Origin: Bradyrhizobium canariense
GTDB lineage: Bacteria > Pseudomonadota > Alphaproteobacteria > Rhizobiales > Xanthobacteraceae
DNA length: 64,000 nucleotides
Direction of reading: 5' to 3'
Assembly (NCBI RefSeq): GCF_018130465.1
Contig: NZ_JAFCKJ010000007.1
Coordinates: 1-64,000, forward strand
Below are positions 8,366 through 16,154 of this stretch, piece by piece (the stretch's first letter is position 1; each line of letters starts with the position of its first letter). The position numbers and the translations under genes are program-made. Below the pieces are notes generated by a model. It was not told the origin of the DNA and searched no databases. It saw only the letters and a list, made by a program, of their open reading frames with translations.

Positions 8366-8779
8366 ATGCGCATCTACGGACCGAACGGCACCACGCTTGG
8401 AACGCCGGCCAGCCAGGCCAAGCGGACGAGCTCCGGCACCTTCGTGCTGCCCGACACCTCGTCGGCGCCGGAGACGCGGGGCGCTGCCGCACCGAAGGCC
8501 GCCGCCAACATCGACGGGCTGCTCGCGCTGCAAGGCATCGAAGAGGATCCCATCGAGCGTCGCAAGCGCTCGGTCGTACGCGGAAAGACCGCGCTCGACG
8601 TGCTCGACGATCTCAAGATGGGACTCCTCTCCGGCAAACTCGACACCTCGACCGTGATGCGGCTGCGTGACGCTGCGGCGAACCTGAAATCGTCCTCCGG
8701 CGATCCCGGTCTCGATTCGGTGCTGTCCGAGATCGAGTTGCGCGTCGAGGTCGAGCTCGCCAAGGCCGGGCAGGCGTAG
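8366..8779 (+). CDS. fliX: flagellar assembly regulator FliX
   Basis: 137 residues, typical FliX length. It has the characteristic MRIYGPNG start, a Ser/Thr/Pro-rich linker, and the helical C-terminal domain (DGLLALQGIEEDPIERRKRS, then ALDVLDDLKMGLLSGKLD). In Caulobacter FliX couples completion of the early basal body to activation of later flagellar genes through the sigma-54 activator FlbD; FlbD is not in this window. It is transcribed divergently from flgI, with a CtrA half-site in its promoter region. The open frame extends upstream, but the conserved family start fixes the ATG at 8366. Confidence 0.93.
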   Translation: MRIYGPNGTTLGTPASQAKRTSSGTFVLPDTSSAPETRGAAAPKAAANIDGLLALQGIEEDPIERRKRSVVRGKTALDVLDDLKMGLLSGKLDTSTVMRLRDAAANLKSSSGDPGLDSVLSEIELRVEVELAKAGQA

Positions 8780-8783
8780 CGTC

Positions 8784-9155
8784 TTACGCCGCTTGATCCT
8801 TCAACTGTGTGTCGTAGCGACGCTGGGCGGCGAGCACGTCTTTCAGATTCTTCTCGGCCCAATCGCGCAGGGGATCGACGGCGGCGGCGAGTGTCACGCC
8901 AAGCTGCGTGATCGAATATTCCACGGTCACCGGCACGGTTGCGATGGCGTGACGCTTGATCAATCCGTCGCGTTCGAGCGACTTGAGAACCTGGCTCAGC
9001 ATCTTTTGCGAAATGCCTTCAATCGTGCGGCGCAACTGATTGAAGCGCATCGGCTCCTCGCGCAGCAGCAGCAGGATCAGCACCGCCCATTTGTCGCCGA
9101 CGCGGTCGAGGATCTGTCGCGTGGGGCAGTTCGCTGCATAGACGTCTGGCTTCAT
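8784..9155 (-). CDS. HxlR-family winged-helix transcriptional regulator
   Basis: About 123 residues from MKPDVYAANC, the usual compact HxlR length. A conserved early Cys (NCPTRQILDRVGDKWAVLIL) is followed by the winged helix (MRFNQLRRTIEGISQKMLSQ, then LKSLERDGLI) and VEYSITQLG. HxlR proteins often sense electrophiles or redox change through this Cys. Upstream starts (9185, 9230) are possible; this one was chosen because the family begins a few residues before the Cys. It is divergent from a small NAD(P)-binding reductase, a common regulator-target layout. Confidence 0.9.
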   Translation of the reverse strand: MKPDVYAANCPTRQILDRVGDKWAVLILLLLREEPMRFNQLRRTIEGISQKMLSQVLKSLERDGLIKRHAIATVPVTVEYSITQLGVTLAAAVDPLRDWAEKNLKDVLAAQRRYDTQLKDQAA

Positions 9156-9202
9156 CGTCGGGTCCCCACGATCCATTCCGCTCATTTGCCGGCCGCCGCC
9201 GG

Positions 9203-9236
9203 TTACTCCTGTGTAATCAGGTAAGCACAAAGTGCT
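9203..9236. promoter_or_regulatory. candidate operators between HxlR gene and reductase
   Basis: Two small palindromes lie between the divergent genes: TTAC-TCCTGT-GTAA (9203-9216) and AGCAC-AAA-GTGCT (9224-9236). Either could be the regulator's site. This rests only on symmetry and position. Confidence 0.35.
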
Positions 9237-9304
9237 CTCTTAACACCAGCATTCTTTGCGATATCTAGTCACCGATAGTTACCACAGAAGCAAAGGAGCC
9301 TTCC

Positions 9305-9916
9305 ATGAAAATCGCAGTCGCCGGCGCCTCGGGCCGGGCCGGGTCAGAGATCACCAAGGAACTGTCCCGCCGCGGCCATGCGGTCACGGCCATCGCGCGC
9401 AACCCCGAGAAGATCGCGGCCCTGCCGAACGTCACCCCCACCAAGGGGGACGTGCTCGACCAGGCCGGCCTCGCCAAGCTGTGGGCCGGGCACGACGTCG
9501 CCGTGAGCTCCGTGCACTTCCTGGCCAGCGACGCGCTCAAGCTGATTGGTGCGGCCAAGGACTCGAAGGTTGGTCGTTACCTCGTCGTCGGCGGGGCCGG
9601 CAGCCTCGAGGTCGCTCCGGGCGTCAAACTGGTTACAACTCCCGGTTTTCCGGTTCCGTACAAGGCTGAGGCGGAGGCGGGTTCGGCCTTTCTCGACCTG
9701 CTGCGGCAGGAAAAGGAGCTGAACTGGACCTTCATCTCGCCGTCGGCCCTGTTCATCGAGGGGGAGCGCACGGCCAAGTTCCGGCTTGGGACCGATCAGC
9801 TTCTCGCAGATGCGAACGGGAAGAGCTGGATCACCTTCGCGGACTACGCCATTGCGCTCGCCGACGAGATCGAGCGGCCGGCCCATGCGAGGCAGCGGTT
9901 CACGGTCGGCTACTAG
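9305..9916 (+). CDS. NAD(P)-binding reductase, atypical SDR / NmrA-like
   Basis: 203 residues with an N-terminal Rossmann motif (MKIAVAGASGRAGSEI, Gly-x-x-Gly-x-x-Gly) and a VVGGAGSLEV strand. No classical YxxxK catalytic pair is obvious in the expected place, as in the YwnB/NmrA-like branch of atypical SDRs that act as quinone or flavin reductases or redox sensors. The C-terminal WTFISPSALF and ITFADYAIALADEIE segments match that group. A purine-rich site (AAAGGAG) precedes the ATG. Divergence from an HxlR gene suggests HxlR control. Confidence 0.88.
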   Translation: MKIAVAGASGRAGSEITKELSRRGHAVTAIARNPEKIAALPNVTPTKGDVLDQAGLAKLWAGHDVAVSSVHFLASDALKLIGAAKDSKVGRYLVVGGAGSLEVAPGVKLVTTPGFPVPYKAEAEAGSAFLDLLRQEKELNWTFISPSALFIEGERTAKFRLGTDQLLADANGKSWITFADYAIALADEIERPAHARQRFTVGY

Positions 9917-10085
9917 GCCTTCGGCCGCCCCCGGGCCCTCCAGGATAAACCTTCCTGTGCAAGGGTTTGGGGGCGCCGATCGGGCGATCAGGGAAACATT
10001 GTCTGTCACAGGAGGCCGCTATATAACGCCCCGCTCAGCGGACCCCGTTCCGTTACGAGTCGTTGCTTAGACAGATAGGCCGCCC

Positions 10086-10496
10086 TTGGAAAAGTTGAAA
10101 AACTACCGACCGACCGAAAAAGAGCCTTTCATGAACGACAGGCAGAAGGAGTACTTCCGCTTGAAGCTCCTGGCCTGGAAGGATGAGATCCTCAAAGAGT
10201 CCAAGCTCACCCTGCAAGCCCTGCAGGAGGAGAACGTCAACCACCCCGATCTCGCCGATCGGGCATCGTCCGAAACCGACCGCGCCATCGAACTCCGTGC
10301 TCGTGACCGCCAGCGCAAGTTGATCGCCAAGATCGACGCCGCGCTCCAGCGTATCGAGGACAACACCTACGGCTATTGCGAGGACACCGGCGAGCCGATC
10401 TCGTTGAAGCGGCTCGAGGCCCGTCCCATCGCGACGCTCTCGGTGGAGGCGCAGGAGCGCCACGAGAAACGCGAGAAGGTCTATCGCGACGAATAG
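10086..10496 (+). CDS. dksA: DksA-type RNA polymerase-binding transcription factor
   Basis: 136 residues from a TTG start. The N-terminal coiled coil carries the tip region (HPDLADRASSETDRAIELRA), then a globular end (RIEDNTYGYCEDTGEPISLK, then RRLEARP-type LEARPIATLS). DksA binds the RNA polymerase secondary channel and, with ppGpp, resets rRNA and amino-acid promoters. In E. coli four Cys bind zinc; here only the first is kept (YCEDTGEP, then LSVEAQ), so this is a zinc-independent type. An alternative ATG is at 10131, but the residues before it (EKLKNYRPTEKEPF) look family-like. A strong terminator follows immediately. Confidence 0.92.
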   Translation: MEKLKNYRPTEKEPFMNDRQKEYFRLKLLAWKDEILKESKLTLQALQEENVNHPDLADRASSETDRAIELRARDRQRKLIAKIDAALQRIEDNTYGYCEDTGEPISLKRLEARPIATLSVEAQERHEKREKVYRDE

Positions 10497-10501
10497 AGTC
10501 C

Positions 10502-10530
10502 GAGCCGCAGCGATGCGGCTCTTTGTTTTT
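10502..10530 (+). terminator. intrinsic terminator of dksA
   Basis: A perfect 8-bp stem (GAGCCGCA with TGCGGCTC) around a GCGA tetraloop, followed by TTTGTTTTT. It begins 6 bases after the dksA stop. Confidence 0.93.
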
Positions 10531-10654
10531 GGACGCAAGGCGCGTGGTTTCGCGCCGTGATCGGCGTTTTGCCTGTTGCTTGCAACCGCGCGCTTCGGCG
10601 CGCGGGCGCAATTGCGAAAAGTGAATCGCGATCAATGGGCTAGACTCAACTCCT

Positions 10655-10674
10655 CCGAGCTCACGTGAGTTCGG
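10655..10674. promoter_or_regulatory. isolated 20-bp palindrome, function unknown
   Basis: CCGAGCTCACGTGAGTTCGG is an inverted repeat centred on CACGTG with one mismatched pair. It lies in the 280-base space between dksA and the second HxlR gene, which is otherwise without recognisable features. No T run follows, so an operator is more likely than a terminator. Confidence 0.35.
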
Positions 10675-10780
10675 ATGAGAAACAGCCTTCACTTCAGGTG
10701 CGGGAAGTTTTGCGAGTCGCATCAAGGACATCGACTCGAATGCTGAGGCACTGATCCAACAGCTTCACGCATTGCTGCAA

Positions 10781-11179
10781 TCAGGCCTGTTGCGACGCTG
10801 CAAGGCGCGCATCCCCATAAAGCCTGGACCAGCTCAATATTTCCTTAAACGCCGGCAGCAGGCCATAGGCAGCGTCCGTCAGCCCGTACTCGACCCGCAG
10901 CGGCTTCTCCGCGAAGGCGGTGCGCGACACCAGCCCGTCCTGCTCGAGCTCGCGCAGCTGCGTGGTCAGCATGTGCTGGGTGATGCCGCCGATCGATCGC
11001 CGCAAGGCGCCGAAACGAACCGCGCCGTTCATCAGCGCGAACAGAATCTCCAATTTCCATTTGCCGCCGAGGGCATGGATGGTCCGCTTGAAGTCGGCGA
11101 GCAGGGTGGGGTCGGGGCTGCAATCGCAGTCGCCGTCGCAAATGCTGGTCAGGTTTTCCATACCGGTCTCGAAATCCAT
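10781..11179 (-). CDS. HxlR-family transcriptional regulator, second copy
   Basis: 132 residues from the ATG at 11179 (MDFETGMENLTS); an inner ATG at 11161 is also possible. The winged helix is clear: HALGGKWKLEILFALMNGAV, then FGALRRSIGGITQHMLTTQL and LEQDGLVSR, then VEYGLTDA. The N-terminus is unusual in having three Cys in five residues (ICDGDCDC), a possible metal or redox site not seen in the first HxlR protein of this window. It diverges from an epimerase/reductase gene with starts 95 bases apart, repeating the regulator-reductase arrangement near 9 kb. Confidence 0.9.
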   Translation of the reverse strand: MDFETGMENLTSICDGDCDCSPDPTLLADFKRTIHALGGKWKLEILFALMNGAVRFGALRRSIGGITQHMLTTQLRELEQDGLVSRTAFAEKPLRVEYGLTDAAYGLLPAFKEILSWSRLYGDARLAASQQA

Positions 11180-11274
11180 TCTACTTGTTCGGCAGCAGAT
11201 AGTGACCAGATGCGGCGCTGGGCAGGGCCTGCGCGGAACCATTCGCCGGTCCCGGGCAAAAGGGGAATTTGGCA

Positions 11275-12303
11275 ATGAGCACCGTTCTGGTCACCGGCGG
11301 ATCCGGCTTCGTCGGCATCCATGTCGTCCTGCAACTTCTGGCCGCCGGCCATGAGGTACGGGCGACGGTGCGCCGGCCGGATCGGGAAGCCGAGGTGCGG
11401 GCGATGCTGCGCGAGGGCGGGGCGGCTTCGCCCGACAGCCTGTCCTTCTTCACCGCGGACCTCACGGCAGACGAGGGCTGGCGCGAGGCGGCCACAGGCT
11501 GCGACTACGTGCTTCATGTCGCTTCGCCTTTGTCGACCAGCGTGCCTACGGACGAGAACGAGATGATCATCCCGGCCCGCGACGGCACGCTGCCGGTGCT
11601 GCGCGCCGCACGCGAGGCCGGCGTCAGGCGCGTCGTCGTCACCTCGTCGCTGGGCGCGATCGGCTACGGCCATCCGCCGCGCGACATGCCGTTCGACGAG
11701 TCCGACTGGACCAATCTCGACGGTGCCGACGTGCAGCCCTACATTAAATCCAAGACGCTGGCCGAGCGGGCGGCCTGGGACTTTGTCGCGCGCGAGGGCG
11801 ACGGGTTGGAGTTGTCGGTGATAAACCCCGCCGGCATTTTCGGTCCCGTGCTGGGGCCGGACTTCTCCGGCTCGATCGAAATCGTCAAATCGCTGCTCGA
11901 CGGCGCCATGCCGGCGGTGCCGCGGGTCTATTTCGGCGTGGTGGACGTGCGCGACGTGGCCGAGCTGCACCTGCGGGCGATGACGGCGCCTGAGGCCAAA
12001 GGCGAGCGCTTCATCGCGGTCTCCGGCGCGACGATGTCGATCCTCGATATTGCCAGGGTGCTGCGGCGGGAACTCGGGCCGGCCGCGCGCCGGGTTCCGC
12101 GGCTCCAGGCCCCGGACTGGCTTGTGCGGCTGGCTGCGAACCGGATTCCGCTATTGCGCGCCGTCGTGCCGATGCTCGGAAAGGTCAGGCATTCCACCAG
12201 CACCAAGGCGAGGTCGCTGCTCGGCTGGCAGGCCCGCTCCAACGACGAAGCGATCCTTGCGACGGCCGAGAGCCTGATCCGGCTCGGACTGGTCACGGAC
12301 TGA
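11275..12303 (+). CDS. NAD(P)-dependent epimerase/dihydroflavonol-reductase-like enzyme
   Basis: 342 residues, extended SDR. The Rossmann motif is STVLVTGGSGFVGIHVVLQL, a glycine-rich GxxGxxG. Then come HVASPLS, the VTSSLGAIGYG strand and the catalytic YIKSKTLAER (YxxxK), followed by SVINPAGIFGPVLG. These match the dihydroflavonol-4-reductase/cinnamoyl-CoA-reductase group, which reduces aldehydes or ketones; the substrate cannot be read from sequence. A TTG two codons earlier is open, but the ATG with AGGGGAA upstream was chosen. It is divergent from an HxlR regulator gene that probably controls it. Confidence 0.92.
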   Translation: MSTVLVTGGSGFVGIHVVLQLLAAGHEVRATVRRPDREAEVRAMLREGGAASPDSLSFFTADLTADEGWREAATGCDYVLHVASPLSTSVPTDENEMIIPARDGTLPVLRAAREAGVRRVVVTSSLGAIGYGHPPRDMPFDESDWTNLDGADVQPYIKSKTLAERAAWDFVAREGDGLELSVINPAGIFGPVLGPDFSGSIEIVKSLLDGAMPAVPRVYFGVVDVRDVAELHLRAMTAPEAKGERFIAVSGATMSILDIARVLRRELGPAARRVPRLQAPDWLVRLAANRIPLLRAVVPMLGKVRHSTSTKARSLLGWQARSNDEAILATAESLIRLGLVTD

Positions 12304-12390
12304 GGCCGCCGCGCGCCGCCTGCGCTTGTCAGGCTCGGACGGGGATGCTCCACTGACCCGCACAATCGCGTAGCGTGGGAGGCGGCGCCG

Positions 12391-13170
12391 ATGGATAAAA
12401 TTCTCCGAGCCGCAAAGGCGATCGCGCTCGCGCGCCGCAACCATGCGCCGCTCGCGGCGCTGGAAGTTCCCCCGGCCGACGAGGCCGAGGGTTATGAGGT
12501 CCAGCGCGCGCTGCACGATCTGCTGCTGCCGCATGTCGGCCCGCTCGTCGGCTACAAGATCGGCTGCACCAGCCAGGTGATGCAGGACTATATCGGCATT
12601 CCGCACCCCTGCGGCGGCGGTGTGTTCGAGAAGGGCGTGCACGACAGCGGCGTCAAGCTCGCGGCTGCCGACTATGTCCGCGTCGGGGTCGAATGCGAGA
12701 TCGCGGTGCGGCTGAAGCGCAATCTCGCCGCCGGCGAGGCGCCGTTCACGGCCGAATGGGTCGGCGAAGCCGTCGAGGCCTATCATCCCGCGATCGAGAT
12801 CGTCGACGACCGCTATGTGAAGTGGGAAACGATGGGCGCGCCGACGCTGATCGCCGACGATTTCTTCGCCGCCGGCTGCGTGCTGGGCGAGGTCGTGCCG
12901 CGCTCGTCGGTGCCGGACCTGAAGGCCGTCAAAGGCCGCGCCATCGTCAACGGCGAAGAGGTCAGCCACGGCACCGGCGCCGACGTGCTCGGCCATCCCC
13001 ACAACGCACTCGCCTGGCTCGCCAACCATCTCGCCGCCGAGGGCAAGGGCTTGCATGCGGGGCAGCTCGTGCTGACGGGGAGCCTGGTGAAGACGCTGTG
13101 GCTGAAGGCCGGCGACAAAGTGCGGATGGAGCTGGACGGACTGGGCGTGGTGGAGGCGGAGTTTACGTGA
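12391..13170 (+). CDS. 2-keto-4-pentenoate hydratase / fumarylacetoacetase-fold protein
   Basis: 259 residues of the MhpD/DmpH-like FAH fold. Visible features are GYKIGCTSQVMQDYIGI, the acidic metal-binding pattern VECEIAVRLKRNL (Glu-x-Glu), a later EAYHPAIEIVDDRY, and a GxDVLGHPHNALAWLAN segment near the C-terminus. Such enzymes hydrate 2-hydroxypenta-2,4-dienoate in meta-cleavage pathways or act as decarboxylases. No other meta-cleavage gene is near, so the substrate is unknown. GGGAGG lies about 10 bases before the ATG. It follows the reductase by 87 bases and could be co-transcribed. Confidence 0.88.
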   Translation: MDKILRAAKAIALARRNHAPLAALEVPPADEAEGYEVQRALHDLLLPHVGPLVGYKIGCTSQVMQDYIGIPHPCGGGVFEKGVHDSGVKLAAADYVRVGVECEIAVRLKRNLAAGEAPFTAEWVGEAVEAYHPAIEIVDDRYVKWETMGAPTLIADDFFAAGCVLGEVVPRSSVPDLKAVKGRAIVNGEEVSHGTGADVLGHPHNALAWLANHLAAEGKGLHAGQLVLTGSLVKTLWLKAGDKVRMELDGLGVVEAEFT

Positions 13171-13184
13171 GGGGCGCTGCGGCC

Positions 13185-13263
13185 TCATTGCGAGCGCAGC
13201 GAAGCAATCCAGGGTCCCTCCGCGGTGGCAGTCTGGATTGCTTCGCTGCGCTCGCAATGACGG
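13185..13263. repeat. dispersed palindromic repeat, copy 1
   Basis: A roughly 79-base element made of a 26-base arm (TCATTGCGAGCGCAGCGAAG and onward) and its inverse, separated by about 25 variable bases. It lies between the hydratase gene and flgH. Four further copies occur near 31.3, 34.7, 47.0 and 49.4 kb. It would form a long hairpin in RNA and probably ends transcripts of the convergent genes. Confidence 0.88.
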
Positions 13264-13425
13264 AGCTTGGGGCAGCAGAGTCGTTGGGATGGCGCGCGTC
13301 TGACATACGTAGCGCCACCATCGCCAAAATACATGCGGCCCTCGCCAGGGGAGCTGGCGAGGGCCGCGTAGTACATCGTCGTCCGCGCCTAGGTTCGCGA
13401 ACACGATGTGGGAGCTCGGAGAAGG

Positions 13426-14193
13426 CTAGAAGGGCAGCAGCACGTCCATGACTTGCTGGCCGTAGCGCGGTTGCTGCACGTCCATGATCTGGCCGCGGCC
13501 GCCGTATGCGATGCGGGCCTGCGCGATCTTGGTGGAATCGATGGTGTTGTCGCTCTGGATGTCTTCGGGGCGGACGATGCCGGCGACGACGAGCTCGCGG
13601 ATCTCGTAGTTGACGCGGATCTCCTGCTTGCCTTCGACCACGAGGTTGCCGTTCGGCAGCACCTGGGTGACGACGGCCGCGACGTTGGTCTGCAACGCTT
13701 CCTTGCGGTCCACGCTTCCTTTGCCCTCGCTGGACGCGGTCGAGTCGGCGGTGAGGATGCGGCCGGGCAACACCTTCTGCGCTTGGGCGCCCAATGTCTT
13801 GGCGCCGATGAAGTCGGTGATTCCGGAATCTTCCTTGTTAGTGCGGCTGCGCTGGGTGTCGTTTTCGATATTGGCCTTGTCGGTGATGTTGACGGCCACC
13901 GTCAGGATGTCGCCGACCTGATGGGCGCGCTGGTCCTTGAAAAAGGCGCGGCTGCCACTGCGCCACAGCGAGTTCGGATTGTAGGAGGCGACTTCCGGCT
14001 TCGGCATCGGCATCTGCACCGGCTTGTAACCGGGCTGCGTCGTCGGATTATCGATCGCCGACAATTTCGGCTGCTCGCCGATCTGCGACAGGCGGTCGAT
14101 CGAGGAGCAGCCGCTCGCCAGCGCGCAAGTCGCCAGCAGCAGGGCAGAGATCGCGATGCGACGGAGACGAAAAGCCGAACTGAAACTGGACAT
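13426..14193 (-). CDS. flgH: flagellar L-ring protein FlgH
   Basis: Outer-membrane lipoprotein that forms the L ring. 255 residues with a lipoprotein signal whose lipobox is LASGC (Cys about residue 29). The family motifs SLWRSGSRAFFKDQRAHQVG, DILTVAVNITDKANIEN and LPNGNLVVEGKQEIRVN are visible, ending RYGQQVMDVLLPF. It starts 3 bases after the flgA stop, the last gene of flgF-flgG-flgA-flgH. Confidence 0.97.
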   Translation of the reverse strand: MSSFSSAFRLRRIAISALLLATCALASGCSSIDRLSQIGEQPKLSAIDNPTTQPGYKPVQMPMPKPEVASYNPNSLWRSGSRAFFKDQRAHQVGDILTVAVNITDKANIENDTQRSRTNKEDSGITDFIGAKTLGAQAQKVLPGRILTADSTASSEGKGSVDRKEALQTNVAAVVTQVLPNGNLVVEGKQEIRVNYEIRELVVAGIVRPEDIQSDNTIDSTKIAQARIAYGGRGQIMDVQQPRYGQQVMDVLLPF

Positions 14194-14196
14194 GAC

Positions 14197-15345
14197 TTAC
14201 TCTGACTTGGCTGGAGCTTGCGAGGCGCGAACTTGCGGGATCTGGGCTTGTGCGATCTGGGCCGGGGACGCCGGGGTCTGGATCAGGCTCTGGGCGAGGG
14301 CTGCAGCCGTGGGAGCGGGGGCGGGCGTTTCGTCACGCCTGAGCGACGAGGTCTGCTCGACCGCGGCCGGCATCGGCGCGGCCTGGCTGGCGCCCTGGAC
14401 CGTCACCTGGCCGCGGCCGGTGACGACGCCCGTGAGCGTGCGCTTGGTCTGCAGGTTGAGCACGCTGACGGTGTCGCCCTCGGCGCCGCTCTCGATCGCC
14501 TTGCCGCGCGTGGTGAGGTAGATTCCGGGGACCTGGTAGATGACGGTGACGTTCTGGTCGCGCTGCACGAGGTCGGGCTTGACGATGTCGGCGACGCGGA
14601 TCGGCGTCCCCGCCCGCATCGGCCGGCGGAGCTGCATGCCGAGCGTGCGATCGCGCGAGGCGGCCTCACCGGTGACCTCGGCCTTCGGCCGGCGTTCCAC
14701 GGCGACGTCGGAGGACTTCAGGAGATCGGTGCGATCGATGTCGCGCGTCAGCACGGCCACTTCCACCGTCTCGATCGCGTTGCCGGTCAAACGCAGCTTG
14801 GTCGGCGCCGGATTGTTGTCGTTGTTGATCTCGAAGGCGATGTCGAAGCGGCCACTGCGGCCGTCGTAGCGGGTTGCGACCGGCTGCAGCGTGCCGGTGT
14901 TGGAGGCATCCAGCCGCATGTCGGCGATGCCGCGGTCGAACGTGACGGTGATGTTGGCGGCATCGCCAAGTCCGAAGCGGCGCTCGAGCGCCGAGGCGAC
15001 CGCGGTTTCGAGGTCCTTGTTCACCAGCGTGCGGGCGAGACGGGTGACCTGGACCTCCTTGATGTCGCCGGTCATCACGCCGATCACCTGTTTTGCACGG
15101 AGCACGCTCAGAACGTGAGCGACCGGCAGCGCACCGGTGGTGCCGAGATCGGGCGAGCGGTAGACCGGGATCAGCGCGGCCGAGCCGGCATTGTCGATGA
15201 GATCGCCGACCCGCACCACGTCCGAGGTCACGGTAATGCTCGCGCGCAGCGTCGGCGTTGCGATGAAATCGTCGGCGGCCCGTGCGGGCAGCGCCAGCGC
15301 GAGGAGAGCGGCGATCGTGGCGAGGGTGGTGCGGATCATCGTCAT
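14197..15345 (-). CDS. flgA: flagellar P-ring assembly chaperone FlgA
   Basis: About 382 residues with a signal peptide (LATIAALLALALPARA) and the SAF-domain region about residues 210-310 (AVLTRDIDRTDLLKSSDVAV, RRPMRAGTPIRVADIVKPDL, VIYQVPGIYLTTRGKA). FlgA guides FlgI polymerisation in the periplasm. It is longer than enterobacterial FlgA (about 220 residues), with an extra N-terminal domain and a Pro/Ala/Gln-rich tail of about 60 residues. A GTG at 15348, an ATG at 15345 and an ATG at 15339 are all possible starts; all fall just after the flgG stop, indicating coupling. Confidence 0.95.
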   Translation of the reverse strand: MTMIRTTLATIAALLALALPARAADDFIATPTLRASITVTSDVVRVGDLIDNAGSAALIPVYRSPDLGTTGALPVAHVLSVLRAKQVIGVMTGDIKEVQVTRLARTLVNKDLETAVASALERRFGLGDAANITVTFDRGIADMRLDASNTGTLQPVATRYDGRSGRFDIAFEINNDNNPAPTKLRLTGNAIETVEVAVLTRDIDRTDLLKSSDVAVERRPKAEVTGEAASRDRTLGMQLRRPMRAGTPIRVADIVKPDLVQRDQNVTVIYQVPGIYLTTRGKAIESGAEGDTVSVLNLQTKRTLTGVVTGRGQVTVQGASQAAPMPAAVEQTSSLRRDETPAPAPTAAALAQSLIQTPASPAQIAQAQIPQVRASQAPAKSE

Positions 15346-15349
15346 CACC

Positions 15350-16138
15350 TCAGCGGAACAGCGCCGTGGTCGATTGCATCATCTGGTCGGCGGCGCTGAT
15401 CACCTTTGCGTTCATCTCGTAGGCGCGCTGGGCGGCGATCAGGTCGCTCATTTCCGAGACGACGTCGACATTGGCCTGCTCGAGACTGCTCTGGGTGATG
15501 TTGCCGAAACCCTCGGCGGTCGCCGTGCCGTCCTGCGGCGGGCCGGAGGAAGGCGTCTCCGTGAACTGATTGTTGCCGACCGGCTGGAGGCCGGCCTTGT
15601 TGATGAATCGGGTCAGGCCGATCTGGCCCTGGACGGCGGAGGTCGACGAACCCGGCAGCGTCACCGAGACCTGGCCCTGCACGTTGATGGTGAGGCCCGA
15701 GGCGTTGTTCGGGATCGTGATCGTCGGTTGCACCGGGTTGCCCTGCGCGGTGACGATGCGCCCCTGATTGTCCATCTGGAAGGTGCCGTCGCGGGTGTAC
15801 TGGTAGCTGCCGTCGGGCATCAGGATCTTGAAGAAGCCTTCGCCCGTGATGGCCATGTCGAGGTCGTTGCCGGTCTGCGACAGCGTGCCCTGGGTCATGC
15901 TGCGCGGCGTGCCGACGGTCTTGACGCCGCCGCCGATGTCGACGCCGACCGGCAGGATGGTGCCCTGGTCGGACGACTGGGCGCCGACGCGGCGGACGTG
16001 TTCGTAGATCAGGTCCTGGAACGCCGCGGTCTGCTTCTTGAAGCCGGTGGTGCGCAGGTTCGCGATGTTGTTGGAGATCACCTGAACGTTGAGTTCCTGT
16101 GCCGCCATTCCGGTCGCTGCGGTGTGAAGCGCCTGCAT
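15350..16138 (-). CDS. flgG: flagellar distal rod protein FlgG
   Basis: 262 residues, the standard FlgG length. The rod/hook N-terminal motif is MQALHTAATGMAAQELNVQV then SNNIANLRTTGFKK; the middle has GDLDMAITGEGFF-type sequence (NDLDMAITGEGFFKILMPDG) and YTRDGTFQMD. The C-terminus has LEQANVDVVSEMSDLIAAQR and YEMNAKVI. It forms the distal rod that crosses the L and P rings. It lies 16 bases after flgF. Confidence 0.97.
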   Translation of the reverse strand: MQALHTAATGMAAQELNVQVISNNIANLRTTGFKKQTAAFQDLIYEHVRRVGAQSSDQGTILPVGVDIGGGVKTVGTPRSMTQGTLSQTGNDLDMAITGEGFFKILMPDGSYQYTRDGTFQMDNQGRIVTAQGNPVQPTITIPNNASGLTINVQGQVSVTLPGSSTSAVQGQIGLTRFINKAGLQPVGNNQFTETPSSGPPQDGTATAEGFGNITQSSLEQANVDVVSEMSDLIAAQRAYEMNAKVISAADQMMQSTTALFR

Positions 16139-16154
16139 GTCAGTTCTCCCTCAA

